Translations under genes and position numbers: made by a program
Notes under the pieces: model-generated
Databases searched by the model: none
Seen by the model: only the letters and a program-made list of their open reading frames with translations
What the model was told of the DNA's origin: nothing
Part shown: positions 23,783 through 35,110 of the stretch, piece after piece
Layout: each line of letters begins with the position of its first letter
How positions within the stretch are numbered: the first letter of the stretch is position 1
NCBI GenBank assembly: GCA_021292105.1
Contig: CM037874.1
Coordinates: forward strand, 59,498,539 to 59,562,538
Reading direction: 5' to 3'
Origin: Anadara kagoshimensis
Lineage: Eukaryota > Mollusca > Bivalvia > Arcoida > Arcidae
Length of the DNA stretch: 64,000 nt

Positions 23783-24324
23783 CACCATAAAACTTCATTT
23801 CATTTAAAAGGGGGATAACTCTTATCCATTTAAATAGAATGTTATTAAACTTTATGACAACGAATAGTGGTTTTTTTTCACTTGGAACATACCTTTAACT
23901 AAACAATTACCGGGTTTTTTTTTATATATTTCATATTTAAATATAATCCGACTGGGTGTATTGTAATCTATTATATTTTTTATGCTGTTGAACGATTTTT
24001 AACCAATACATTAGTCGAATTACCAAGTACTATTTATTAAAATTTAAAAAGTAGCACATGACACATTCTTAACAAACAAATTAATAAATACCTTATGTTA
24101 AGAACTAGACATGCCTTTAGAAAACCAAGTCCTTGAGAATAAGACTTAGGACAGATCTTTATATTGATAAATGTGATTTAAACATTGGTAACATTCTTTA
24201 TAGAACCAGGAAGTAAATACTGTCTAGAGGTTTACACGATCCTCTATATATATTATAATAAATTACCTAAAATTATTATGCAATGAAGATAACTTGAATG
24301 CATGTATTTAAAAAAAAAATCAGA
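23783..24324. other. Noncoding DNA
   Basis: AT-rich with no gene or named repeat recognised. Confidence 0.45.
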
Positions 24325-24550
24325 CCGAGGTCTCTCTGACCCAATAGTCTAAAGCCCAACATACGTTTTGTGTCGCCCTTCGAATCCGTTCGAATCCAAA
24401 TTATATATGTTTGATCTTATTGTGAAACATTTTGTCAGTTAGCTTGTCGTAACTTCAATGTTTTCTCCGATTACTCTGGTATTCTCCACCATACAAAAAC
24501 TGACCACCTCCATAAAACAGAAATAAGAGACATATAAGTTTATTCCTCTT
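24325..24550 (+). mobile_element. Degraded tRNA-derived SINE
   Basis: A head-like GACCGAGGTCTCTCTGACCC and B-box-like CCGTTCGAATCCAA are followed by ATGTTTTCTCCGATTACTCT and CAAAAACTGACCACCTCCAT. These match the block order of the SINE copies at 20823 and 56625. The final GGCGTAAAAC tail is lost. Confidence 0.5.
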
Positions 24551-25700
24551 TCATGTGCTGGAGACTCAAGATTTTTAAAACGGTTTACGTTTTAGGTAAA
24601 TGAACCGCAGCTAATAGTGGTAATACTAGTATCTTACCATGTCTAGTTTGATTGGAGATGTTCATTCAAACGGTCACTATCAAATCTGCAATACATTTAA
24701 GTACACTGATCCACAATAAGTAACTAGACACCCCTAACCTCTGCAAGTTGAGCAGTTTTGTTAACGAAAAACAAAAACAAACATATTTGTGGATGTCTTG
24801 ACGCTTTTTTAAGCTTTTCTAAACACCTCTGTATGATCATTAAGTGTGTATAAGATAGAAACGCTTTAAGGAGCCCATCCAAACCTGTTGTGTAGGTAGG
24901 GACAACTGAACTAGGGCAAAAAAAATCATGCTTTTGATCAAAAAAAAAAAAAGAAAAAAAGAAAAGAAATGAAGGAATCGCCAATCAACCAAATCAGTAT
25001 TGCCTCGCTTGATAATGAAATTTCTCGGAGTGACAATATGGACCGGAATTGCTAAAACAAAGGGAAGTAACTCTCGGTATGGACAATTTGTCATTTAGTT
25101 ACTATCATTTTTGATTGTTTCTCATGATTTTAGTTGGCACCTTTCGATGATTGAAATTTGCAAAATATCATTTTGAAAAATTCTCAATAATCATGAGGTA
25201 TACTATAAGAGTTTATAGAACAATCTAAAGTAGCTACATGTAACGTTACTGATAATCGTATATAGCCAAAATCATTAGCGCCAGCTCTCAAAGCATTTTA
25301 CTACAAAACAGGGACCTATTTAAAGTACATTGCAGTCCTTATCTTATTTTACACTCGGATGGGAATTACCAATAGACGTTCCATTAATAAAAAAGTATCT
25401 CTTTCATTGTCTCAAAACACGCAAAACTACCATACCTAAGAGATGTCCTTCTATAAAGGGAGATTATCCATTTATCGGATTAGGAAATTAAAAAATGATC
25501 ACAAAATTTAGAACAAATCGATTATTTTCAATCACGCTAATTTATAATTTTATTTATTTACCTTCATCATATTCAAACGAAAGCTGTCATCATTTCATTC
25601 TTTTCATATTATCTAATTAAAGCAGGGTAATTGATTTATAAAAAAAAGTATGATATTTACAAAAGATGATTTTTGGTCATGCTGATCCGTAACTGATTTT
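24551..25700. other. Noncoding DNA with one dispersed repeat
   Basis: About 24645-24760 is similar to 1425-1545 (TTGGAGATGTT, later TAACTAGACACCCCTA). A poly-A/GA stretch at about 24935-24970 accounts for the phenylalanine-rich minus-strand open frames there. No gene recognised. Confidence 0.45.
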
Positions 25701-25701
25701 T

Positions 25702-25749
<48 letters not shown>

Positions 25750-25750
25750 T
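25701..25750. repeat. (TTTA)n microsatellite
   Basis: About 12 copies of the TTTA tetranucleotide, like the tract at 21851-21901. Confidence 0.95.
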
Positions 25751-27054
25751 ATACTTTAAAAACGTATAACTTAAAACAAAATTAAAGTAATATTAATGAT
25801 CTAAGACTTCGAAAGAGAAAAGGCGACAGGTCCTTACTAATTTCTTATCAAGGTAAATCACTCCTTAAGACATCAGATTAATAGATTGTTTGGAATCACG
25901 CTAGGAAATGCGTTGGTATTTTACGAGTCTTGGTGTGTTCAGATATCGTCTGGAGTATCTTACTAATTCTTTACCCGAGTAATTAATTCTAAGGACTGGT
26001 AAATAATTGATGTGATAGATGTACCGGGGATAACACTTAGATACAGGAACTCAAAGACAGAAATAATCAATGGAGTTATAGTAATATTGACCCACAATAA
26101 CGGTCTTATATCAGATGAAACAACTGGTTGTAAGATACGAAAATATGATGGACTCTTAAACCAAGGCGGTTGTTAATATTTAATATATATATGTGGTTTT
26201 TCTTGGACATTGCTATTTAGAATGTTATAACTACGATTTGGTACAATTTTTTCCCGTGAATTTCAGTCAGACCTCGCACATTGGAGTGTTCATTGTTTTG
26301 TTATTCAAACCAGACGAGTAATATTAAAGTGTAGTGCTCAATTAACCTTTTCGCAAATATCAGTAGAATTGCAGTGTTTTGTTTGAAATACTATGACAGA
26401 TGCTTTTCACCGGCACGATTATTGATGTCAAGTCCGTTTTAGTTTTGGGACTATGATCAGAGAGCGAAATATTAGAAACCCTCGTACTTCAAAACTAAAA
26501 CGTTCCCCGTTTGTGGGTCTGTCCAGTTACCGGTGTATCAGGGATACAGTGATATATATACCACAGAAGAGAAAGGAATGGCCGGACTTTAAAGGTGAGA
26601 ATAAACGTTTAGTGTTTATTGTGAGAGTATGAGCTAAATTAAATCGAATCAAATCGACGAATGTTCCCAGGTACGTGTTCAGTGCAAGACAGACCATTGT
26701 TTCTTGTTGATTGTCATTTTGATAATTTCCCTCTGTTTTGGGTTTCTTGGTGATAGAACGAAATAGAGGGAATTTGAAAGAGACGGAAAGGGACAAACTG
26801 CAACAGCAACAATTACGATTATATTTTAGATTCGACTTTTCCTCGGACACATGGATGCAATGACAAATTGTCTCTAACTCTTCAAGACCGCAATTTGACC
26901 CCTTCTGGAGGTCATCAACATGTGTTTGTTTTATCTTTAAAGATATGAAGTAATTTAGATTGGCTGAATGGATGAATGAATGAATGAATGGGGCATAGGG
27001 TCCTCTAAAGCATATCGTTAATTTTCCACGCTGTACATGCGCACACTTAGATTC
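25751..27054. other. Noncoding DNA
   Basis: The longest open frame (107 codons on the minus strand, 26527-26850) has a run of cysteines and serines but no recognisable domain and no splice or promoter context. I do not call it a gene. A (GAAT)n-like run (TGAATGAATGAATGAAT) lies near 26969. Confidence 0.45.
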
Positions 27055-27160
27055 TAGAGCTTCGAGTTCGAGCCCAAAGCCGGGTTATATGGTTTGTCTT
27101 TGAGCAAAGCATTTAATTTTCAAACTTCTCTGAAAAGTCCATTAAATAAGCCGGTACTAG
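27055..27160 (+). mobile_element. SINE fragment related to the 51097 copy
   Basis: A B-box-like TCGAGTTCGAGCCC is followed by GGTTTGTCTTTGAGCAAAGC and ATTTAATTTTC. This aligns with TGTGTCCTTGAGCAAGACAC and CTAATTTCACG in the intact SINE at 51097-51393. The head and 3' end are decayed. Confidence 0.5.
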
Positions 27161-28074
27161 TAATTATGCATGAGATTTCTCTTGCAATTCTAAATGGTTT
27201 TATATTCTCCACCATTTGCGTCACTAGAGCCAGATTAAGCACTTACCTTGTAACACAAAAAACAAACTTTTAAATTAAATAACTATTTGAAATACTAACA
27301 AACTTAAATTTTTGTCGATGACATATACAGGTAATGGTTGTTGGTTCATTTTTGTTATTTATTCAGTATAATGACCTGGTCACGGTGTGTTCAGACTCGG
27401 CACCCATAATTGGCACGTGGGCATCCACATATGACCTTTGTACCTGTACTGGCACCAAATTGTTACAATGTTGCAATAATCAGAAATTGATTGATGCCAA
27501 GCAATGGAATAAAAATGAGTAATTAGAAATAGTATCGATGAAAAATAAAATAAAAATTAAATCAAATAAAAATTTAGATAAAGATAGATTAAGAAAATAC
27601 AAAGGTAAATTTGATTTCACTTTACAGTACATATAACTATATGTAAATTAACATTCTTGGCATGATACCGTAAGTAGCCAGACAACGCTAGATATAAATA
27701 CATCTAGTTCATTCTTCAGGTAATAAAACTTGTTTTTGTCTTACAATCATTTGTTTGGATTACCTTGGAATCTATAATCATTTACAGTGGCATGACATAC
27801 TTCTTTTAAGAAAATACTCAATTTAAAATGTGTTGATGTTAAGAGCTGATGTTGTCCATTTTGAGTTATGCCCCTTTAATTAAAGGCCGTCATTAAATTA
27901 AATTTGAGATAGTTATTTATACAATAATAATTAATTGATGTATTGAAAAATGTTAATTTAAGATGAATAAGACTGATTTGCATAAAAAACAAATTAGTTT
28001 GTTAGGATTTCTGGATAATTAAAGAGTTACGAGACGCAAAGTTATAAAACTGGACACCTCTTACATGTTAATTA
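27161..28074. other. Noncoding DNA
   Basis: AT-rich; no gene recognised. Confidence 0.45.
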
Positions 28075-28246
28075 CAGTCCAACCTGCTTTAAAGATCGCC
28101 TCTATATAAGGGCAACCAGCTTGTGTAGGCCAGGTATCCAAATTGTTCTTTATTCAAATCATTTGTACCTGTATATAAAGACCACCTGCCTATAAAGGCG
28201 ACTTATACTAGTAGTAGTAGTTGACCTTTATAGACAGGTATGGTTG
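28075..28246. mobile_element. 172-bp TIR element, CAGTCAAACCTGTC family (MITE)
   Basis: The left end CAGTCCAACCTGCTTTAAAG and the right end, reverse complemented CAACCATACCTGTCTATAAA, are inverted and flanked by TA (28073-28074 and 28247-28248). The interior repeats the terminal theme (AAGACCACCTGCCTATAAAG). It is the same family as 20050-20218. Confidence 0.8.
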
Positions 28247-28254
28247 TATTTCGA

Positions 28255-28255
<1 letters not shown>

Positions 28256-28295
<40 letters not shown>
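28256..28295. repeat. (CT)n microsatellite
   Basis: About 20 CT units with one CC interruption, eight bases beyond the right TA of the preceding TIR element. Confidence 0.95.
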
Positions 28296-28297
<2 letters not shown>

Positions 28298-28706
28298 AAA
28301 ACCGATGACGACAAATAATCAGTGTCAATATGGGTTTATTATATCTTTCTTTTGTTTCTTTTTTATTAAATACTAAATGTTACATCTACATCCTCTTTCG
28401 CATGTCTCTATAACCATGTGGATGATGGACAATTGACCATCTACTGCTCCATGTATCTTACAACCACCTGTTTCATTCTGTCAGTGAGACAATCGTTTAG
28501 TTAATGCAATAACTTTAGTATTATTTACAGCGAAGAATTGATTTTTTCCGTACATCTATATCATCAACACGTTATGGCGACAGCTCGGTGTTATAAAACA
28601 TCTCTCCCTAGCTAATCAATACCATAAATAATTATCTGTCTGTGTCTGTGTAAATACGCCAAATGTTACATACAAAATGTGTATTATATTGTGTAAAATA
28701 ACTCTA
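28296..28706. other. Noncoding DNA
   Basis: No gene or repeat recognised. Confidence 0.45.
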
Positions 28707-30390
28707 CAATGAGATAATCCTATTAGTCAAGGTTTGTCGTAACAACCTGCTTACAAACGATAATTAGGTGTTTAAGATTCCAGCATCATAAAAGACTACA
28801 ATGGAACGAAATTGTTCGTGTTTTCCTTGGACCAATAATGTCAGTCAAAAGTTTGTTGCCTAAGCATGATTGCAATCTGTTAATAGAAGTCGATGATGTT
28901 GTTTAGATTTCTAACAACATAGAACAATTTCAATAAAACAAATTGTTGTGTTTTCCTTCAACCAATACTGTTATTCAAAGTTTGTCTCAAAGCATGCTTG
29001 CAATCTGTTGTTAGAAGTTGGTGATGTTGTTTAGAATCCCAGAAGCATAGAAAAACTTCATGGAAACAAAAATTGTACGTATTTTCTTTTAACCAATACT
29101 GTAAGTCAAAGTTTGTCGCCAAAGCGTACTCAATACTGTAAGTCAAAGTTTGTCGCCAAAGCGTACTCAATACTGTAAGTCAAAGTTTGTCGCCAAAGCG
29201 TACTCAATACTGTAAGTCAAAGTTTGTCGCCAAAGCGTACTCAATACTGTAAGTCAAAGTTTGTCGCCAAAACGTACTCAATACTGTAAGTCAAAGTTTG
29301 TCGCCAAAACGTACTCAATACTGTAAGTCAAAGTTTGTCGCCAAAGCGTACTCAATACTGTAAGTCAAAGTTTGTCGCCAAAGCGTACTCAATACTGTAA
29401 GTCAAAGTTTGTCGCTAAAACGTACTGGTAATCTATTGTCAAGCATCGGTGATGTTTTTATCATTGAAACATCATAGATTAACGTCAGTGAAAAAAATTA
29501 CTTTCCCATTTCTTCAACCAATACAGTTAGTCAGTTAGTCGTCAAAACATGCTTGCAATCTATTAATAGAATGTGATGGTAATGTTTAAAATTCCAGAAT
29601 CATAGAACAACTTTAGTGAAACAAGATTGTTTGTGTGTTCCTCAAACCAATACTTTAAGACAAAGTCTGTCTCGAAAGCATACTGGTTGTCTTTTGTGAA
29701 GCATTGGTGACGGTGTTTATTATTCAAACACCATAGAAAACGGCCAATGAAGCAAATTGCTTCTGCATTTCTTCAACCAATACTGTTTGTCAAAGTTTGT
29801 GTCGACAAAACATGCTTGAAGGTTATTGTTAGAAGCTGATGGTGTTGCAGTTTAGAATTCCAGAATCATGGAAAACTTCAATGAAACAAAATTGTTTGTG
29901 TATTTCTTCAACAAAAACAATTAGTCAAAGTTTGTTGCCAAAATATACTTGAAGTTTACTGTAAGAAGCTGATGATGTTGTTTAGAATTCCATAATCATA
30001 AAATACTTTATATATGAAACAATTTTTATCGTGTTTCCTTTAATCAATTAAATGCATTTCATGAACCGGTATAATGTCATAACATGTTTGCAAGCAATTA
30101 CAAGGGACGGGCTGGCAGTGTTGTTTAGGACCCAAGTAATATACAAAACTACAATGCTATTGCATGAAACAAAATTGCCCATGCATTTCTTGAACGGATA
30201 CTGTTCGCTGATGTTGTTGTCATAGTAACGGATAATGGTGTTTATATATTCCTAGTATAATAGAGAAAATACAAAGATATTTCATGAAGCAACATTGTTA
30301 TTTCGTTAGATGAGATAAAACTATCATTCAAGATTTTTCGCTATCCCATCTTTTCAAGCAATCACAAGTTGTTGATGATGTCGTGAAAAT
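28707..30390. repeat. Diverged ~131-bp tandem array with nested 37-bp array
   Basis: Old head-to-tail units of about 131 bases, phased at CAACCAATACTGT. Unit starts are seen near 28830, 28961, 29092, 29519, 29647, 29777 and 29909, with decayed units before and after. Shared internal landmarks are GTCAAAGTTTGTCG, GATGTTGTTTAGAATTCCA, ATCATAGAA and AAACAAAATTGTTTGTG. Units differ by roughly 20-30% by eye, so the array is old. The increments of about 130 bases are interrupted only by the young expansion at 29093-29424. Confidence 0.85.
29093..29424. repeat. 37-bp tandem array, nine copies
   Basis: Nine nearly identical 37-bp copies containing GTAAGTCAAAGTTTGTCG, at 29101 then every 37 bases to 29397. 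The unit is one piece of the surrounding 131-bp monomer that amplified locally. Only A/G and C/T changes near GCCAAAGCGTACT distinguish copies. Confidence 0.96.
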
Positions 30391-30737
30391 TAACAAGTTG
30401 ACCTGTGTGACCTCAATGACATGTAACCAGCATGATTCAGACTTAAATGGCCACACTTCTGTTTAAGCATAAAACATTAATTATCTCAAACATTTTCTAA
30501 AATTATTTATTTAATACAAACTAACATAGTAATAAAAAACAATATAAACATGAGTTATGTATGAACAACAATTTCATTATTCCAATTCAGAATAGATGAC
30601 AAAAACTTTATTACTATTACGGAACTAGAAATCAAAATACGGAAAAGCTTCAGTTTTTAATCAAATTACGGAAGTCTTTCGTTTATATAAATCATATCAT
30701 TTTTACCGAGACCACCATATACGTTTTAATTTATGCT
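30391..30737. other. Noncoding DNA
   Basis: AT-rich; no gene recognised. Confidence 0.45.
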
Positions 30738-31008
30738 TAAATCCCAATCCCAAATAGCCAAAAAACTAGCAAATTAAATTATACACGAGAAACTCCACCA
30801 GGGAAAATAGGCCGGATCCCTCGGAAGGGTAGGCACTTCTTGTCTAGCTAGCTACACCCGCCACAAGTAAATTCGAAATTGAGAATGAATGGAACATTAA
30901 ACTCTGAGATGTCAAATTATCCAGGATTTTGGATCTTATCAACAATATAGTGATGACGGCTACAAGACGTTTTGGGGGCTTTGATAAACCTAGGCTTGCA
31001 ATATAAAA
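30738..31008 (-). mobile_element. 5'-truncated retroelement 3' end with coding remnant
   Basis: The + strand shows ACTCCACCAGGGAAAATAGG, GGAAGGGTAGGCACTTCTTG, CTAGCTAGCTACACCCGCCA and AACCTAGGCTTGCAATAT. On the minus strand the last part reads as the end of a protein, YCKPRFIKAPKTSCSRHHYI then VDK, matching GYCKPRLIKALKKFYGRHHS in the copy at 61609. The first ~40 bases of the 3' end are strongly decayed. It is a dead insertion. Confidence 0.75.
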
Positions 31009-31257
31009 AGTTATCAGTTGCCTGACCGTGCGTCAAATCCAGATGGCCACATCCACATTGGGATTCAAGTAACAAACATATATTTGAACAAAAATGCTAA
31101 ATCTCCTACCTTGTACGGGCTCTGAGTAAAATTATATTACTATCTTTCTGAAATTAAAAAAAAGCCCTGTGAGTTGAGTAAACACTAAATTATATATATA
31201 TATCCGTAATACACTTTTATATCAATAAAATATCTTATTAAGACACTAAATTGAAAT

Positions 31258-31450
31258 CTACTGTATAGACCTGTTGGAAGTTTAACACTGACCTAACAAA
31301 AAGGAGTCAGTGTTTGGCTTTTGAGATGTATAGACAGTTGCCAGGAGATAGACCGCGCTGTAGAGATATATAGGCAACGCAGGGTCGAGGTGAGCTGTTG
31401 ATTTGGCACTAATTCGTTAGCTTAGTGTTAAACCTTCGACATATCTGTAC
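31258..31450. mobile_element. TIR element, CAGTACAG family, copy A
   Basis: The left end has GACCTGTTGGAAGTTTAACA then CTGACCTAAC. The right end, reverse complemented, has GATATGTCGAAGGTTTAACA then CTAAGCTAACG. The interior contains GAGATAGACC and GTAGAGATATATAGG, related to the segment that expanded into a 21-bp array in the copy at 49249. No coding sequence. Confidence 0.75.
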
Positions 31451-31658
31451 ACATATTGTTTCGCTAGAATGATAAAGACCATATAAAAACACATTTTGTA
31501 TAAAATATTTTATATTTATCTTAATAATTGTCTTATTTGACGGAAGTATTTAAGTAAATTCTACAACATTTATTAATGTATTATATATTAAAATGCGTCA
31601 AAACTTCGACAAGGACATATGTTGAAATGAAAATAAACATTTTGTAGATATACATGTA

Positions 31659-32191
31659 CAGTACAGACCTGTCGAAAGTTTAACACTGAGCTAACAAAAA
31701 GGAACCTAAGCATGGCTGCTTAATAGTCGAGATATAGATAGGAAATGGCCAAAACGTTGCAGAGAAATAGCACCTGTGTAGCACCTTCTAATGAAGTCCA
31801 CGCCGAATGAAATCCGGACTTCATTAGGCGTTGGCAATTTCGACGCCTAATGAAGTCCAAAGATTGAGGCTCAAGACGAGAAGTCAAATATGGTGGTTCA
31901 ATTTTGAGAATAGTATTATTTTGTAATGCTAAAAAGATTTCTTGTCTGGAGCCTCAAACTCGGACTTATTAGGCGTCAAAATTGCCAACGCCTAACGGAC
32001 AAACGTCCGACTTCGTTAGGCGTTGCAACTTTGACGTCTTATGGACTCCATTAATATAAGCGTTTGATTTTATTAAGAGTTGTTACACACCTGTCAAAAA
32101 GCTTTCGAGATATAGCTAACGAAGGGCGGTGATGGTCTGTCGATTCGGCACTTACTAGAATCATAGTGTTAAACTTTTGACAGATCTGTAC
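31659..32191. mobile_element. TIR element, CAGTACAG family, copy B, carrying a nested element
   Basis: The left end CAGTACAGACCTGTCGAAAG then TTTAACACTGAGCTAAC is matched by the inverted right end (reverse complement ACAGATCTGTCAAAAGTTTA then ACACTATGA). The copy is about 533 bp, against about 200 for copies A and C, because another TIR element sits inside it at 31778-32087. The ends lie next to TA-rich sequence, as expected of Tc1/mariner-type MITEs. Confidence 0.8.
31778..32087. mobile_element. Nested foldback element, TAATGAAGTCC family
   Basis: The left terminus is GTAGCACCTTCTAATGAAGT and the right, reverse complemented, is TGTAACAACTCTTAATAAAA. Inside are many inverted copies of GCCTAATGAAGTCC and GGACTTCATTAGGCG, and of GAGGCTCAAGAC and GTCTGGAGCCTC, so most of the element can fold back. 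It is flanked by CACCTGT on both sides (31771-31777 and 32088-32094), a probable 6-7-bp target duplication. A short relative lies at 43087-43170. Confidence 0.8.
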
Positions 32192-32614
32192 TTTGTATCT
32201 TGTATCTAACGGTATTTACTACAATAACTAATTAATCAGTTGATAGTTTGATACACAACGCCCCAAAGCTTGATTGTTTGAACTTTAATGAAAGTGCATG
32301 TGCCTTAATTACATTGGAATCGAGGAGCATTTTTAATTTTGCTAATTTAAAAAATGATTTCTTTTTAATGGAGACTTTTTAATTTTATTAATTTGGTCAT
32401 GTTGATTAATGGAATGCAATTAGTGAATTGGGACTTTAAATATTAGTCAGAATAATTAATATTGGTGATATGAAAATAAGATGACATTTTTTTTTAGTTT
32501 CTGAGGAGTTCTGACACACACGTGGATCTGTTACTGGACAATACAGTTATTTTAGTGTTAAGATAATCAATGAAATGTCGGGTAAGCATCGTGTTGTTTA
32601 TTTATTTATTTTCT

Positions 32615-32617
<3 letters not shown>
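32192..32617. other. Noncoding DNA
   Basis: AT-rich; no gene recognised. Confidence 0.45.

Positions 32618-32647
<30 letters not shown>
32618..32647. repeat. (GA)n microsatellite
   Basis: About 15 GA units. Confidence 0.95.
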
Positions 32648-32649
<2 letters not shown>

Positions 32650-34084
32650 GTGATCTTTCTCAGTTTAAAAGAGACAATTTGCACTCGAATCTTTATTTGC
32701 CATATGTTTCATTAACACTCATTTCTAATGGATTTTGGAATGACTTTGAAACGGTAAGTATTCTTTTGAAGCGTTTAACTGAAGTGAAAGGTAAAATTTG
32801 AACATAATGACATTTAATGGAGTAATATTTTTATAAGTTGTTTTCCTTGAAAACGAAACATTTCATCATTGAATTTATTAGCAATATTTGTTATGTTTCC
32901 AAAAAGCCCTTTGATCTTTATAATTTGGCAAAGCTAAAAAGGATTCAAAAAATGTTGTCAAGTTGCGTGATTGGCAATATCTGGAACTATCAGTACCAAA
33001 CGCCTGACAATACATCCATTTACCAACTAACTACAAACCTTATCTTAACAGCAACATTATCATAGATAAAGCCAATGAATATTTGTAATATCGTTATCAA
33101 ACAATTAAGTGTTCTTTATTATTAGTTATAGGTCAAATTTCGTTGCAATTACAAAACACGAATAATATTATCAAGTCGGATTTTGTAGTTTTCTCCCTCG
33201 TTGGGCCACCAATTAAAATTATCGTCTATGTGGGGGAAGGAATTTATTTATTATGGACATTCCAGCCAAGTTCAATGAATTTGTTATAATAGAAAAGTTC
33301 ACTCACAACTAACATTTGGATTCTATTTTAAAAGTGTTACATTCAGAACTGTATTTGAACGTCTTTTTGATAATAAAAGGTATTGATACGTTGCACTTTC
33401 ATTGAATACCGGAAATACATTCCTGGATTCAATTGTCATCAGCGCCACCTACCGATATATTTTTCCACCATTATGTCAATATTTGGCCATGATAATCGAA
33501 GAAAAAAGCTGTATTTTGAATGATTGTGAGATTGGCTGCAATTGGTTCAGTTACCTCATGAATTTATAAAAGTTGAACACTTAGCTGTACTTGTCATTAG
33601 TTAAAAAATCAAACCATGAAACTTGTTAAACAAACAATCATTTGGTGTTGCTTTGTGAAATTGTCTACAGATAAAACATGGGTTGTTTTTCCAAACATCT
33701 ATTATGAGAAAACACAACATTGATAAACATTGCTGTACAAGTGATCCTGATAAATTATACAAACTTACAACTTAAATATCTCTGTCTCCAAAAATACTCA
33801 GGTCCTTCAAATTTCAAAAGAAACTCATTCGGGACATAATATAGGATGTAGATACACATTGGGGACATAACTTGAGATTTCATCTGCAGATATATATACA
33901 TATATTCGTTATCTTTCGTTGATTTTGATAAATTTTCTATTTATTTGACTTGTCACACTGTGAATATTATGGTTTCCTTTATCAATGAGAATTTCTTAGT
34001 GACATTTTTATTTATTTCATATATATCTTTAAACATGATCTGAATTGTACGGGAGTAATAAAAATATAGATAACCGGATAAAGC

Positions 34085-34089
<5 letters not shown>
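32648..34089. other. Noncoding DNA
   Basis: A 75-codon open frame at 32838 has no recognisable domain. No RNA gene or mobile element recognised. Confidence 0.45.

Positions 34090-34127
<38 letters not shown>
34090..34127. repeat. (CT)n microsatellite
   Basis: About 19 CT units. Confidence 0.96.
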
Positions 34128-34130
<3 letters not shown>

Positions 34131-34994
34131 AAAGATACTTCTTGAGTACATAATTGAGAATCTCAAAACAGCATAGTCCGAAAAATCTGACCAAGACTAG
34201 AATTTTCAGAATTTTCGTACTAGGAACAACGACTTATACACATGTACAGGAGAGGTCAATTACTGTTCAACAACATTCTGATCAGTTTTATACTTCATAT
34301 ATAATAATAGTTAAATGTTAACAAAAATGAAAATATTTCAGAACAAAATAATTTAACAAATCTATTAAAAAGTCCAAGTTTTCCGAGTGTACGTAAAAGA
34401 TAAAAATTAGATTTATTTCTGACTATTGGAGGGTCGCTGTTAATAACTTCACAAAAATTAATAGGAATGATTCTTCTTATATCGAGACGTCACCAGCTAT
34501 AGGTAAAGTCAAAGAAATGATTTATCTTTGCAATGCCTTCAGGACAATATGTGCAGAGATGATTCTTTAGCATGCTACGCCTATCATTGAATGAACATCG
34601 GTTTTTAAGGTGTCTTCCGAAAGACCCTAATTTTTCAGTGACTATTAATATGTAATACATGTAGTTAAAAAAAGTAAGTTCACTGGATGTTACATACATG
34701 CCCCAGGGTGAACGTGAATTTACAACTGTCAGTTGAACATGTAATTAATTAAATAAAATGATGTATGTTAATGAATTATCAAGTGACCTACTTAGATAAT
34801 GTAAACAAAAACTGTTAGATTATTTTCTGCCGCACATTTGGAGTCACCATATTTTAACATATCCCTTTTTTCGACAGATATTGCGGTGGCCAAGCTCCGA
34901 TATGTTATACTTTCGCATTTCTCCTATACTGCTCTGGCCTTAGGTTCTGTTTATTGACTTTTGCAATTATCCATATTGCAACTTGAATTGCAAT
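34128..34994. other. Noncoding DNA
   Basis: No gene recognised. A short inverted pair AACATATC / GATATGTT lies at about 34857-34908. Confidence 0.45.
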
Positions 34995-35110
34995 TCAATA
35001 GTGCCATTCTGGCCCAGCTATATAGAACCCTCTATATACTAAGTCGGCTAATGATTCGGCAGAAATCAATATTGCCGTTCTGGACTAGTTATATAGGACC
35101 CTCTACTGAG
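34995..35110. repeat. Direct duplication, ~72-bp period
   Basis: CAATAGTGCCATTCTGGCCC with AGCTATATAGAACCCTCTA recurs about 72 bases later as CAATATTGCCGTTCTGGACT with AGTTATATAGGACCCTCTA. Two copies only; nature unknown. Confidence 0.75.

Noticed and set aside
26527..26850. 107-codon minus-strand open frame as a gene
   Set aside because: No domain, no start or splice context, and a length expected by chance on six frames of 64 kb.
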